Below, piece by piece: positions 9,966 to 19,131 of a stretch of DNA of 58,810 nucleotides. Source of the stretch: Pseudobutyrivibrio ruminis (GTDB lineage: Bacteria; Bacillota; Clostridia; Lachnospirales; Lachnospiraceae). The notes under the pieces are model-generated. The model was not told the origin of the DNA. It searched no databases and saw only the letters and a list, made by a program, of their open reading frames with translations. Each line of letters begins with the position of its first letter. The first letter of the stretch is position 1. Location: contig SVES01000017.1 in the NCBI GenBank assembly GCA_015057305.1, positions 1-58,810 of the forward strand, given 5' to 3'. The position numbers and the translations under genes were made by a program.

Positions 9966-11873
9966 ATGAACATTTATACTCAAGTGTGTGGTCTGATTAT
10001 CATAGGCTTGCTTTTGTACTTTTATCAGAAGCAACCAACTATGGGGCTTAGTTCAGAGCACCGTTTTATTACAACTTTATACTCAATTTTGGGCTGCGTG
10101 TTGCTTGATATTGCATCCTGCTACTTCATAGTCAATTCTAGTAGATACAATCCAATTATAGTAACCATGATTTGTAAGCTGTACCTTGCATCATTACAAT
10201 CAGTTTCCTTTTTTGCCTTGCGCTATGCAGTTTCTGACATTATAGAAACTCTTGGCAGTCGCCATGAAAAAATGCTGGAATATATATACCTAGGCGTTTA
10301 TACCATAGGCATAATTATAACCTTGTATCTGCCCTTAGACTATTATTATGACGGAAATTCACTGTACTCATATGGTATTTCCGCAATACTAACCTACGGC
10401 TTTGTTGCTTTTTACATTTTAACGATTGTAGTAGTAACCATCCTTTTAAAAAAACACATAAAGCATGCAAAAATCACCGCTTTGCTTATTTGGATGGCAA
10501 TATGGGCTTTTGCTGCCATACTACAATACATCAAGCCAAAGCTTTTAATTGTTAGCTTTGCAGCATGCATTGGGGCACTGATAATGTTTTTTGAATTGGA
10601 AAATCCTCAGGGAGCCATTTCAAGAAAAACTGGCCATTTCAGTTCTGCCGTAATCAGAGATTATTTTGACTATCTATATCAGCACAAAAAAACCTTCTCG
10701 GTCATGATGATTTCCTTCAGAACCATTGCCGAATCTGGTGTGGAAAACAAAATGCTTCGAAAGACAATCGAAATGCTTTCTGATTTCCTATTTAATATTG
10801 AAGAAGCAAAGGTATTTGACACAGCCGAGGGCTATTTCCTGCTTGTTTTTTATAACACGGACTTTATGGAAAGCACCAAATTTAAGATAGCCACTTATTT
10901 CCAATCTGTGGAAGATAATCCTGATATTGAAAATGCTGTCACCCTGCTAAATCCTTACTACACCGTCATACCAAACTGTAATGTTGCAGAGGATGCAGAT
11001 GAACTAATGATGCTACTTTCAAATGCAGCAACCCTGCGTCGGACCTCTGAGTTAAAAAATGAAACAATAATCAATGCTGATGCTATTTCACAGCTTAGAC
11101 ATCGTAAGAAAATCGAAAAGCTTGTCATTGATGCAATGGAAAATGACCGCATTGAAGTACACTACCAGCCTATTTACAATATAGCAACCGACTCTTTCAC
11201 TGGCGCCGAAGCTTTAGTACGTATACGTCTTGCAGATGGTTCACTCATTTTTCCAAAGGAATTTATTCCAATTGCTGAGGATTCAGGACGAATTATTCCT
11301 TTATCTGATGGAATTTACAAAAAGACATTTTCCTTTATTAAATCGTACCGAATCGAGCGATTAGGTGTGGAGCGGGTAGAGTTAAACCTTTCTGTCAAGC
11401 AAGGGGAAAGCCCTGTATTTGTATCGAGACTCCTAGAACAGCTAAAGAAGAACAAAATATCACCTGAATTAGTTAACCTGGAGGTTACCGAGACCAGCTC
11501 ATTAACCAGCAAGGAAATCCTTGTAAACAATATGAAGAAATTGCAGGAGCATGGTCTTACATTTTCTTTAGACGACTTTGGTTCTGGAAATTCCAACCTT
11601 AACTATATAATTGATTTGCCTATTTCTATAGTAAAGCTAGACAAGCATCTAACCGAAGAATATTTTAAGAACACCAAGGCAAAAGCTATTGTTAAAGCCG
11701 TAATTGAAATGGCTCACTCAATGAAACTAAAAATCATAGCTGAAGGAATTGAAACAAAGGAAGAAGTTGAGGCAATGAAGAAGCTAGGGGTTGATTATAT
11801 ACAAGGTTATTATTTTTCCAAACCTCTACCAGAGCATGAATACCTAAAATTTATTCAAACAAACAACCTATAA
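9966..11873 (+). CDS. Membrane-anchored EAL-domain c-di-GMP phosphodiesterase
   Basis: 635 residues. About seven hydrophobic segments fill residues 5-210, followed by a degenerate GGDEF-like region without the signature (about 220-370). The C-terminal EAL domain (about 390-630) has AEALVRI (EAL 415-417), LEVTET (505-510), DDFGSGNSNLNY (536-547) and AEGIET (592-597), all residues needed for c-di-GMP hydrolysis. The membrane part resembles a 7TM sensor input; its ligand is unknown. The ATG is chosen because the first membrane helix begins at once. A flavin-reductase-like gene follows after 21 nt and probably shares the transcript. It stands divergent to the ilvE operon, which carries another c-di-GMP enzyme. 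Confidence 0.9.
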   Translation: MNIYTQVCGLIIIGLLLYFYQKQPTMGLSSEHRFITTLYSILGCVLLDIASCYFIVNSSRYNPIIVTMICKLYLASLQSVSFFALRYAVSDIIETLGSRHEKMLEYIYLGVYTIGIIITLYLPLDYYYDGNSLYSYGISAILTYGFVAFYILTIVVVTILLKKHIKHAKITALLIWMAIWAFAAILQYIKPKLLIVSFAACIGALIMFFELENPQGAISRKTGHFSSAVIRDYFDYLYQHKKTFSVMMISFRTIAESGVENKMLRKTIEMLSDFLFNIEEAKVFDTAEGYFLLVFYNTDFMESTKFKIATYFQSVEDNPDIENAVTLLNPYYTVIPNCNVAEDADELMMLLSNAATLRRTSELKNETIINADAISQLRHRKKIEKLVIDAMENDRIEVHYQPIYNIATDSFTGAEALVRIRLADGSLIFPKEFIPIAEDSGRIIPLSDGIYKKTFSFIKSYRIERLGVERVELNLSVKQGESPVFVSRLLEQLKKNKISPELVNLEVTETSSLTSKEILVNNMKKLQEHGLTFSLDDFGSGNSNLNYIIDLPISIVKLDKHLTEEYFKNTKAKAIVKAVIEMAHSMKLKIIAEGIETKEEVEAMKKLGVDYIQGYYFSKPLPEHEYLKFIQTNNL

Positions 11874-11894
11874 ATTAATTAGAAGGAGAACAAT

Positions 11895-12419
11895 ATGCAT
11901 ACATTTCAACCTTATCCAATTAACATGCTAGAGTGGAATCCAATTAAGAAATTAGCAGAAGAGGGTGTTGCTATAGTAGCCGAAGCAGATGGAAAGGCCA
12001 ATGCCACATCTTCTCACAACGGTGGTGTAGGCCATATTTGGGGCAAAAACGTGGTATATGCATTTCTCAGAAACACACGCTTCACAAAGGAGCTCTTAGA
12101 CAAAAGCGATTACTTTAGCGCATGCTTTTTCGATATGAATGACAAAAATAATGTGCAGCTTATGAAGGTTTTAGATCAGCTTAGCGGACGCAACGAGGAT
12201 AAGCTCAAGCTATGTCGCGTGGATGTTGAGCATGCAATGAAGGTTCCCTACATAGATGATGCAAATTTCATTATCCTTTGCCGAAAGATAGCCGCCGTAC
12301 CAATGACCGAAAACACAATACTGGATGACGCTATCCTAAACAAACAATACACCGAGCGCCACCTAGATGACTTCCATACCATGTATATCGGAGAGATTCT
12401 AGATATTAGAGCTCGCTAA
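11895..12419 (+). CDS. Flavin reductase-like FMN-binding split-barrel protein
   Basis: 174 residues, the size of the flavin reductase-like split-barrel family that binds FMN and is common in anaerobes. Recognisable family features are ISxxN-like opening residues (NATSSHNGGVGHIWGK) and VYAFLRNTRFTKELLDKSDYFSACFF. A strong AGAAGGAGA ribosome binding site precedes the ATG. It lies 21 nt after the EAL gene. The electron donor and acceptor cannot be told from sequence. The stop codon is 3 nt from a 734-bp inverted repeat that supplies its terminator. Confidence 0.8.
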   Translation: MHTFQPYPINMLEWNPIKKLAEEGVAIVAEADGKANATSSHNGGVGHIWGKNVVYAFLRNTRFTKELLDKSDYFSACFFDMNDKNNVQLMKVLDQLSGRNEDKLKLCRVDVEHAMKVPYIDDANFIILCRKIAAVPMTENTILDDAILNKQYTERHLDDFHTMYIGEILDIRAR

Positions 12420-12432
12420 AGCCACACACCAC

Positions 12433-12459
12433 GCCCCTAGAAAACCTAGGGGCTTTTTT
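12433..12459 (+). terminator. Terminator of the flavin-reductase-like gene
   Basis: GCCCCTAG pairs with CTAGGGGC across a 5-nt loop, followed by six T. It lies 13 nt after the stop codon and forms part of the left arm of the L1 inverted repeat. Confidence 0.9.
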
Positions 12460-13117
12460 GCGCCCGCTAATAACTGCAATCTCATTGCCTCTTTGCTTCA
12501 ATACACTGCTATTGCCCGCCTGATTCTATGGCTTGTGCCCCTGGGAAATGACAGCCGCAAGAATTATGATTTTCTAATGCTGCGCTCAGCTTCTTTATTC
12601 ATGTGTGTTCTTTCAAAGTTTTACAATTCTGCTTAGAATGTGCGCCTGTAGGCTGACACATTTTCATGAAAAAAACAAATCATTCAAAAATATTTGCTTT
12701 AGTTGTTTTTCTTTTGGAGTGAGCTTAGTAGAACATAAAATGATGTTTTGACAGATATGGGTACGACGAGCCACGGATGGCGAGGAGAACGAGAGCTGAA
12801 CATGGACGTGAATCTCGAGTGGTACCCATATCTGCAAAACTCATTTTATTTGTTCTACTTAGCGAATGTAATAGAAAAACAACTATAGCAAATACATTTT
12901 TGAAGGATTTAATAAGTAACTTCCGTGTCAGCCACAGGAGCAACATTCTAACGAATTGTAAAAGCTGTGAAAGTACACACATAAAAGCTTCGCCAGCAGC
13001 ATAAGAAAATCTATAATTCTTCGTCAATCGTCATTTCCCAGGGGCACAAGCCATAGAATCAGGCGGGCCTAGAGTACCACAGAAGCAAAGAGGCTTGGGG
13101 TGTTTTGTGGCGGGCGC

Positions 13118-13146
13118 AAAAAAGCCCTGCCGAAAAACGGCAGGGC
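13118..13146 (-). terminator. Terminator of hisS
   Basis: GCCCTGCCG and CGGCAGGGC (13124-13146) enclose a five-base loop, with six T following on the minus strand. It forms part of the right arm of the L1 inverted repeat and mirrors the terminator of the convergent gene. Confidence 0.92.
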
Positions 13147-13158
13147 GTGGTGTGTGAT

Positions 13159-14418
13159 TTAGCGGTTAAAGAACTCTACGAATTCTTCGTAGCCTTCGTT
13201 TGTGAGCTGTTCTTTTTGGAATTTCTTGTTTTTGTTCATACGTACTACAAGTACTGTCTCCCCATTTGCACGGGCAGCCTTAGCCTGAGCCATTACCTCA
13301 GCAAGCTTATCTGCTGGATAGCCCTTTTCTACAAGGTAGGCAACCTTCTTGTTGGCGCCAGGTACCTTGAAGCCCTGCTCCATAAGGAGAAGGATGATAC
13401 GCTCAAAGCCGATTGAAAAACCGCAAGCTGGTGTGTTCTGACCAGTGAAATTGCCAATCATTTTATCGTAGCGTCCGCCACCACCGCAGCTTCCACCAAA
13501 CTCTGGAATTGCAATCTCGAAGATTGTGCCTGTGTAATAGCTCATTCCACGTACAAGTGTTGGGTCGAATACAAGCTCAAACTCAGCTTCCTTTGTAGCA
13601 TTTACCGCTGTAGCTATTTCACGCATCCAATCTGCCACTTCCACATCAAGGAATTCGCCTAGCTTTTCAAGAAGTATGTTCATTCCCTCTGCAACATCCT
13701 TAACATTATCAAGTGCAGCAAAAAGTCCAACATACTTATCTATAGACTCCTGTGGATATCCAGCCTCTAAAAGCTCCTTTGATACTCCTTCGAGTCCGAT
13801 TTTGTCCATCTTGTCCAAGGTGATGAAAATAGAATCGTAATCTGACTCTGCAAAGCCAGCATAGGCAGCCATTGCCTTTAGAATTCTACGCTCATTGATA
13901 CGGATTTCAAAGTTTTTAAAGCCAATACGACCAAGTGTAGTAGTTGTTGCAAGTATAAGCTCGATTTCAGCAAGGTTGCTTGGCTCACCTAAAATATCAA
14001 TATCACACTGTGTGAACTGGCGATAACGTCCACGCTGTGGTCTGTCTGCTCTCCAAACAGAGCCAATCTGAAGTGCCTTAAATGGTGATGTAAGCTCATT
14101 TGCATGATTTGAATAGAATCTGCAAAGTGGAACTGTAAGGTCATATCTCATACCAAAATCCACAACATCATCCTCTGTCATAGCCTCAGGAATGTTGAGC
14201 TTTTCTCCACGCTTCATTACCTTAAAGATAAGCTTTTCATTCTCGCCGCCCTGCTTGTTGGAAAGATTACCTATAGACTCCATTGCAGGTGTCTCAATTG
14301 GTGTAAATCCAAATGAACGATAGGTATCCTTAATGATTGAGGTGACGTAATCCCTAACCTCCATCTCATAAGGTAGTATATCCTTCATTCCGTTAACTGG
14401 TTTCTTGTTTAAAGCCAT
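13159..14418 (-). CDS. hisS: Histidyl-tRNA synthetase
   Basis: 419 residues, normal for class II HisRS, which charges tRNA-His in the cytoplasm. Visible motifs are RADRPQRGRYRQFTQCDIDILG-type motif 2, the histidine-specific LVRGMSYYTGTIFE block and GGGGRYD, with motif 3 near GFSIGFERI. The start at 14418 overlaps the 3' end of hemZ by 10 nt, with GAAAGAGGA as ribosome binding site inside hemZ, so the two are coupled. No T-box leader is present, consistent with its position inside an operon. Its terminator lies in the L1 foldback. Confidence 0.97.
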   Translation of the reverse strand: MALNKKPVNGMKDILPYEMEVRDYVTSIIKDTYRSFGFTPIETPAMESIGNLSNKQGGENEKLIFKVMKRGEKLNIPEAMTEDDVVDFGMRYDLTVPLCRFYSNHANELTSPFKALQIGSVWRADRPQRGRYRQFTQCDIDILGEPSNLAEIELILATTTTLGRIGFKNFEIRINERRILKAMAAYAGFAESDYDSIFITLDKMDKIGLEGVSKELLEAGYPQESIDKYVGLFAALDNVKDVAEGMNILLEKLGEFLDVEVADWMREIATAVNATKEAEFELVFDPTLVRGMSYYTGTIFEIAIPEFGGSCGGGGRYDKMIGNFTGQNTPACGFSIGFERIILLLMEQGFKVPGANKKVAYLVEKGYPADKLAEVMAQAKAARANGETVLVVRMNKNKKFQKEQLTNEGYEEFVEFFNR

Positions 14419-15848
14419 TTTAAATCCTCTTTCAGTCTTTCTCTTTTTCTATCTATCATTTCATCAATTCTGTCTATATAAAGCTTGACGTCCTTGACAT
14501 TTTCGCATCTTGTAACTGTAGCGCCATGGTCTGCAACAAATTTGCATGAACAGCCTGCGCCAAGTGCCATTATAGTTTGTTTCTCTTCCATTATCAAGAT
14601 GTTATAAAGTCCCTCTTTACCCGTTGTGGCATATCCTATGTTTTCCAAATTTGCCGCCATATTCTTTTGTCTGTATAGATAATATGGTGTCAAGTTAAGC
14701 TTCCCCGCTGTTTCTAGGCATGCATCCATATGAGCCTGAGAGTTCTCAATAAGGTAATCGTCATAGGCTTCCCTATCTATATTCAGTCTAGCAGAATGTT
14801 TAAGTGCAAGTGAATGAACTGTAAGATTATCAGGGGCAAGCTTTTCTATTTCCGATAAGGTATAGCGCACATCATCAATAGTTTCTCCTGGTAACCCTAG
14901 GATCAAATCCATATTTATATCGTCAAATCCTAGCTCTCTAGCCCAACCGTATACCTTGTAGATGTCCTCCACCTTGTGGAATCTGCCTATCAAATCAAGA
15001 GTCTTTTGATTCATGGTTTGTGGATTGATTGAAATACGGGTAATAGGATGCTTCTTTATAATCTGAAGCTTCTCATAAGTAATGGAATCCGGGCGGCCAG
15101 CTTCTATTGTGTATTCCAGCAAATCTGCGATGTTGAAATATCTATCAACCAGTTCCAAAAGCTTCTCAAGATGCTCCTCATCTAAGGAGGTAGGCGTGCC
15201 ACCGCCAATATAGATAGTGGTTAGTTTTTTGCCCTTACAAGCCTCCGCTGTAAATGCCATTTCCTTTTCAAGAGCCATCAAATAATCATCTAAGCCATTT
15301 TTCCAAAGACCTATAGGATATGATGTAAAGGAGCAATAAAGACATGTGCTAGGACAGAATGGAATTCCTATATATAATGAATAACCATTGTCGTAATCTA
15401 TCTTTGATAAAAGCTCATGCTCCTTGTGGGAAACTGCAAGGCTTAAGGCAATCTTTTCATCAGAGGTAAGATATGTCTTTTTCATATAATCAGAGATTTC
15501 TTCATCTGATGCGCCAGCTTCTATCATACCAAGGCTGATTTTAGTAGGACGAATGCCAGTAAGTGTTCCCCATGGCAGCCTCTTGCCTGTGCGCTTACTT
15601 AAGCTTTCGTAAATGGCAAGCTTAAGGCGATTTTTGGTATCAGGTCTGTTGGAGTAATCTATCTCGATTTCTCTGCCATCCAAGGTCAACTTGTGATCTG
15701 CGTATTTTACATCCATGTTAAAAAGGATTTCTTCGTCAGCTGGAGCGTCCCCTGTGCCGATTTTCACTTCCTCCTTTGGATAGAAAGCCTTAACCAGAGA
15801 ATAAATGTCATATTCAAAATTATCTTCGTTTAATTTTACATATATCAT
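14409..15848 (-). CDS. hemZ: Oxygen-independent coproporphyrinogen dehydrogenase, HemZ type
   Basis: About 479 residues from the ATG at 15848. I prefer this start because GGAG lies 7-8 nt upstream, whereas an in-frame ATG at 15896 falls inside a hairpin repeat. This is a radical SAM protein with the cluster motif CPSTCLYC (Cys at about 165, 169 and 172) and IYIGGGTPTSL, matching the HemN/HemZ family. HemZ members oxidise coproporphyrinogen III without oxygen, but several relatives have other heme-related roles, so the exact reaction is inferred. It overlaps hisS by 10 nt. Confidence 0.88.
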   Translation of the reverse strand: MIYVKLNEDNFEYDIYSLVKAFYPKEEVKIGTGDAPADEEILFNMDVKYADHKLTLDGREIEIDYSNRPDTKNRLKLAIYESLSKRTGKRLPWGTLTGIRPTKISLGMIEAGASDEEISDYMKKTYLTSDEKIALSLAVSHKEHELLSKIDYDNGYSLYIGIPFCPSTCLYCSFTSYPIGLWKNGLDDYLMALEKEMAFTAEACKGKKLTTIYIGGGTPTSLDEEHLEKLLELVDRYFNIADLLEYTIEAGRPDSITYEKLQIIKKHPITRISINPQTMNQKTLDLIGRFHKVEDIYKVYGWARELGFDDINMDLILGLPGETIDDVRYTLSEIEKLAPDNLTVHSLALKHSARLNIDREAYDDYLIENSQAHMDACLETAGKLNLTPYYLYRQKNMAANLENIGYATTGKEGLYNILIMEEKQTIMALGAGCSCKFVADHGATVTRCENVKDVKLYIDRIDEMIDRKRERLKEDLKWL

Positions 15849-15859
15849 ATCTTGACTCC

Positions 15860-15949
15860 GTAAACCGTTACGTAGACAAGCATATATATACTTCACTCGA
15901 CAACATGTCTCGCTTAAGTATATATATAGCTTGTCTACTACGATTTACA
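15860..15949 (+). repeat. Diverged copy of the 82-bp hairpin family (H1), upstream of hemZ
   Basis: GTAGACAAGC (15872-15881) pairs with GCTTGTCTAC (15929-15938). AT-rich inner stems and an outer GTAAA/TTTAC pairing extend the hairpin. The loop CTCGACAACATGTCTCGCTT differs by one base from the loop of the copy at 47235-47316 (read on the minus strand), which shows common origin even though the stems have drifted. It sits between the hydrolase stop codon and the hemZ ribosome binding site. Confidence 0.7.
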
Positions 15950-15960
15950 CTTCTAAATAT

Positions 15961-16587
15961 TTAACCCAAATAAGGATTGTATAATCGTTCTTCGCCAATG
16001 GTTGTTGGCTCGTTGTGCCCTGGATAACAAATTGTATCATCAGGTAGCGCCAACAGTTTGCTGCGAATACTGTTAACCAGCTGACTCATAGAGCCTCCTG
16101 GAAAATCGGTGCGACCAACTGAACCGCAAAACAGAGTGTCACCTGTAAATACTATACCTTCTTTTTCAAAATAGAAGCAACAACCTCCCGGTGTATGGCC
16201 TGGTGTAAATAAACATTTCACCTTTAGCCCTGCAAGCTCTATCTCCTCATCATCCTTAAGAAAAATGTCGGCACGATATATTTCGCTACTACCATACATA
16301 TCACCTGATAAATTGATTGATGGATTCTTTAATTCCTCAGCACAAGCCTCGTGGGTATATATCTTTATTCCATATTCATCTGCAATAGCAGCGGCCTCTC
16401 CCGCATGATCAAAATGTCCATGGGTAAGAAGCACTGCCACTGGCTTTGAGCCAGTTTGAGCAACAGCTGACTTTACTCTCTCAGCTGCTGAACCCGGATC
16501 GATGATAATAGATTCCTTTGTCTCTTCATTTATAGCGATATAACAATTTTCAGCTGCAGCTGGTAATAATATCTTTGCTACTTTCAT
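15961..16587 (-). CDS. Metallo-beta-lactamase-fold hydrolase (glyoxalase II-like)
   Basis: 208 residues, the size of the short YqgX-like family of Firmicutes. The metal-binding signature LTHGHFDHAG (HxHxDH) is present, with later ligands in GHTPGG, FTGDTLF and CYPGHNEPT, so a binuclear metal site looks complete. Members hydrolyse thioesters such as hydroxyacylglutathione or related thiols, but the substrate in glutathione-free anaerobes is not settled. It lies between relA/spoT and hemZ on the same strand, separated from each by a hairpin. Confidence 0.88.
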   Translation of the reverse strand: MKVAKILLPAAAENCYIAINEETKESIIIDPGSAAERVKSAVAQTGSKPVAVLLTHGHFDHAGEAAAIADEYGIKIYTHEACAEELKNPSINLSGDMYGSSEIYRADIFLKDDEEIELAGLKVKCLFTPGHTPGGCCFYFEKEGIVFTGDTLFCGSVGRTDFPGGSMSQLVNSIRSKLLALPDDTICYPGHNEPTTIGEERLYNPYLG

Positions 16588-16605
16588 AATTCTTCTCCAA
16601 AATGT

Positions 16606-16640
16606 TAGAACAGCTATCCTTAAGAGTAATAGCTGTTCTA
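16606..16640 (-). terminator. Hairpin between relA/spoT and the hydrolase gene, probable terminator
   Basis: TAGAACAGCTAT (16606-16617) and ATAGCTGTTCTA (16629-16640) are perfect 12-bp arms 28 nt after the relA/spoT stop codon. The run of T after it on the minus strand is short (AACATTTTGG), so termination may be partial. Confidence 0.6.
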
Positions 16641-16667
16641 TGCTAAAAATATATTTGTTTTAAATGC

Positions 16668-18971
16668 CTATCCTCTAGGTCTTTCTACATCGATTATGGA
16701 TTCTACCTGCTTAATCTTTTCTACCAAAGAACGAAGCTGCTCCTTGCTTTGAGTGCCAAACTTGATTGTGATTGTAGCTACCCCTTGCTTGCTGGTCTTG
16801 GAATGGATTGAATCGATATCGATTTCTCTTTCAGTAAAGATTCGAGTGATATCCACCAGAAGTCCTGTACGATTGTTGCCGTAGATATTGATTTCTGTGA
16901 GATATACTCCACCCTTATTGCCAGCATCCTCGGAATCAGTAGCCCACTCTGCCTCAATCAGCCTTTCCTTTTCAAAATCAGGAAGATTAATCATATTGAT
17001 GCAATCGGTACGGTGGATTGATACACCACGACCTCTTGTAACAAAACCAACTATTTCGTCCCCTGGCACAGGATTACAGCATTTTGAAAAGCGAACTGAA
17101 ACATCATAGATTCCGCTAACGGTTATGCCGTTCTTTGATTTTGGCTTGATTTTTTCATTGCCGCCAGAATGTTCAGCCAATACATCTTCGTCTGTAACCT
17201 TTATTGGATGATCCTTCTGCCACTCAGAATACATTCGGTTGATTACAGCGCCTTCTTTAATTGCTCCTTGACCAACTGCAGCCAGGCAATCATCCCAGCT
17301 ATGGAAGCCGTATTTGTTCTTGATAAGCTCCTGGTACTTAGGCTTATTGATTTCGCCTAAATCAATACCCTTTTGCTTGGCAGAGTTTACGATAAGCTCC
17401 TTGCCCTTTGAAATATTCTCGTCCTTAGATTGACTTCTAAACCATTGGTTTATCTTGTTTTTAGCCTGTGAGCTTTTGACTATATTAAGCCAATCACGGC
17501 TAGGGCCATTTGTATTCTGTGATGTGACAATTTCGATTCTATCACCATTTTGAATTTCATAATCAATCGGTACAAGTTTACCATTGACCTTGGCGCCAAT
17601 CATTCTGTTTCCAACAGCGGAATGGATTGCGTAAGCAAAATCTATAGGCGTAGAGCCATTTGGAAGATTTTTAACATCTCCCGATGGTGTGAAGCAAAAT
17701 ACCGTGTCAGAAAAAAGGTTAAGGTCTGATTTTAAAAGAGATGAAAATTCTTTATTATCAGATATTTCCTTCTGCCACTCGAGAATTTCTCGAAGCCATG
17801 ACAGCTTTTCTTCCTCACCAACAACTGTGGAGCCCTCTCCACTTTCCTTGTATTTCCAGTGTGCAGCGATACCGTACTCGCTGGTACGGTGCATTTCGTA
17901 GGTACGTATCTGTATTTCGAATGGTGAACCATTAGGACCGATTACAGTGGTGTGCAAGGACTGATACATATTTGGCTTAGGCATAGCTATATAGTCCTTG
18001 AATCGGCCTGGTATTGGAGTGTACATCTCATGGATAACACCTAAGGCTGCATAACAATCCTTAATAGAATCCACGATAATACGAACAGCAAACAAATCAT
18101 ATATCTGGTCAATTGTCTTGTGCTGATTGACCATTTTTTTGTAGATGCTAAAGAAATGCTTTGCTCTACCATATACCTCAGCTTCAATGTCAGCTTCTTT
18201 GATATGCTTAGAAACATCAACGACCAATGAGTTGATATACTCATTTCTCTGAGTCTTTCTAAGGGCAACCTTTTCGACCAAATCATAATATGCATCTGGC
18301 TCTAAATATTTCAAAGATAAATCATCAAGCTCTATCTTGATTTTGCTGATACCAAGTCTTTGGGCCAGGGGAGCATATATCTCCATTGTCTCTCTGGCCT
18401 TTTCCTTTTGCTTTTCAGGCTTCATATACTTTAAGGTACGCATGTTATGAAGTCTATCTGCAAGCTTTATAAGAATGACACGGATATCCTTTGCCATTGC
18501 AAGGAACATCTTCCTGAGATTTTCAGCCTGCACCTCTACCTTGTCAGCAGCATAGTTTAACTGACCTAATTTGGTGACACCATCAACAAGCTCTGCCACT
18601 TCATCAGAGAATTCCTCAGCAATCTGTTCCTTTGTATATATGGTGTCTTCCACAACATCATGAAGAAGTCCGGCCACGATAGTTTCTTTATCAAGTTCCA
18701 AATCTGCAAGAATAATTGCAACACAAAGGGGATGAATGATATAAGGCTCTCCAGATTTGCGCACCTGTCCCTGATGGGCTGTGCGAGCAAGATTATAGCC
18801 CTTTTCAATCATAGAAATGTCGGTGTTTGGGTGATATTTGCGTACCCTGTCAATAAGCTCCTTGTATAGCTCATCAGGGTCAACAAAATCTGTCGTAGCG
18901 ATGACACCATGGTTTTCCATAGCAACTTTGCTTTCAAGCTGTTCTAATTCGTTCTGATTATGAGCCGCCAT
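16668..18971 (-). CDS. relA: Bifunctional (p)ppGpp synthetase/hydrolase, RelA/SpoT family
   Basis: 767 residues from the ATG at 18971, chosen because AAAGGTGGTG precedes it closely and the protein then starts MAAHNQNELEQ. The further in-frame upstream codons encode an unlikely hydrophobic extension. The HD hydrolase domain has IIHPL and LLHDVVEDT. The synthetase domain has GRFKDYIAMPKPNMYQSLHT. TGS (VFCFTPSGDVKNLP) and C-terminal ACT domains follow. Both catalytic halves look intact, so it should set stringent-response ppGpp levels, sensing uncharged tRNA at the ribosome. It is divergent from the ABC-F gene and ends at a hairpin. Confidence 0.95.
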   Translation of the reverse strand: MAAHNQNELEQLESKVAMENHGVIATTDFVDPDELYKELIDRVRKYHPNTDISMIEKGYNLARTAHQGQVRKSGEPYIIHPLCVAIILADLELDKETIVAGLLHDVVEDTIYTKEQIAEEFSDEVAELVDGVTKLGQLNYAADKVEVQAENLRKMFLAMAKDIRVILIKLADRLHNMRTLKYMKPEKQKEKARETMEIYAPLAQRLGISKIKIELDDLSLKYLEPDAYYDLVEKVALRKTQRNEYINSLVVDVSKHIKEADIEAEVYGRAKHFFSIYKKMVNQHKTIDQIYDLFAVRIIVDSIKDCYAALGVIHEMYTPIPGRFKDYIAMPKPNMYQSLHTTVIGPNGSPFEIQIRTYEMHRTSEYGIAAHWKYKESGEGSTVVGEEEKLSWLREILEWQKEISDNKEFSSLLKSDLNLFSDTVFCFTPSGDVKNLPNGSTPIDFAYAIHSAVGNRMIGAKVNGKLVPIDYEIQNGDRIEIVTSQNTNGPSRDWLNIVKSSQAKNKINQWFRSQSKDENISKGKELIVNSAKQKGIDLGEINKPKYQELIKNKYGFHSWDDCLAAVGQGAIKEGAVINRMYSEWQKDHPIKVTDEDVLAEHSGGNEKIKPKSKNGITVSGIYDVSVRFSKCCNPVPGDEIVGFVTRGRGVSIHRTDCINMINLPDFEKERLIEAEWATDSEDAGNKGGVYLTEINIYGNNRTGLLVDITRIFTEREIDIDSIHSKTSKQGVATITIKFGTQSKEQLRSLVEKIKQVESIIDVERPRG

Positions 18972-19131
18972 GATATCACCACCTTTCAAAATTTTATTAA
19001 TCATTATATAATTTAACTGGCTAAAAAGCAACAATAACAGCTTCCAAAATTGCCTTTTTTCTAGACATTTAAGCATTTTTTTGATAAACTATTTCAGGTT
19101 TATTTTAATTGAGTTTGAAAGGAATAAATTA

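Larger units (their letters stand above)
12423..13156. repeat. Giant imperfect inverted repeat (foldback element L1), 734 bp
   Basis: This fills the 739-bp gap between two convergent genes; I see no credible protein gene in it. The outer 14 bp are perfectly inverted (12423-12436 and 13143-13156). A 39-bp perfect inverted segment lies at 12514-12552 / 13030-13068, and a 13-bp perfect one near the apex (12752-12764 / 12822-12834). Between these the arms match imperfectly throughout. Each arm carries one gene's terminator followed by GCGCCCGC. The apex holds GCCACGGATGGC (12770-12781), whose complement recurs at the apex of the 22.7-kb element. An RNA read from either side would fold into one hairpin of about 330 paired positions per arm. 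Short open frames inside are by-products of the folding. Confidence 0.85.

Noticed and set aside
12725-13027. Minus-strand open frame of 100 codons inside the L1 foldback
   Set aside because: It follows one arm of the inverted repeat, has no ribosome binding site and is not kept open in the other arm or in L2. It reads as a by-product of the repeat.
12423-13156. Insertion sequence or MITE of a known family
   Set aside because: No transposase remnant or target-site duplication could be seen at the ends, so I keep the neutral label foldback element.
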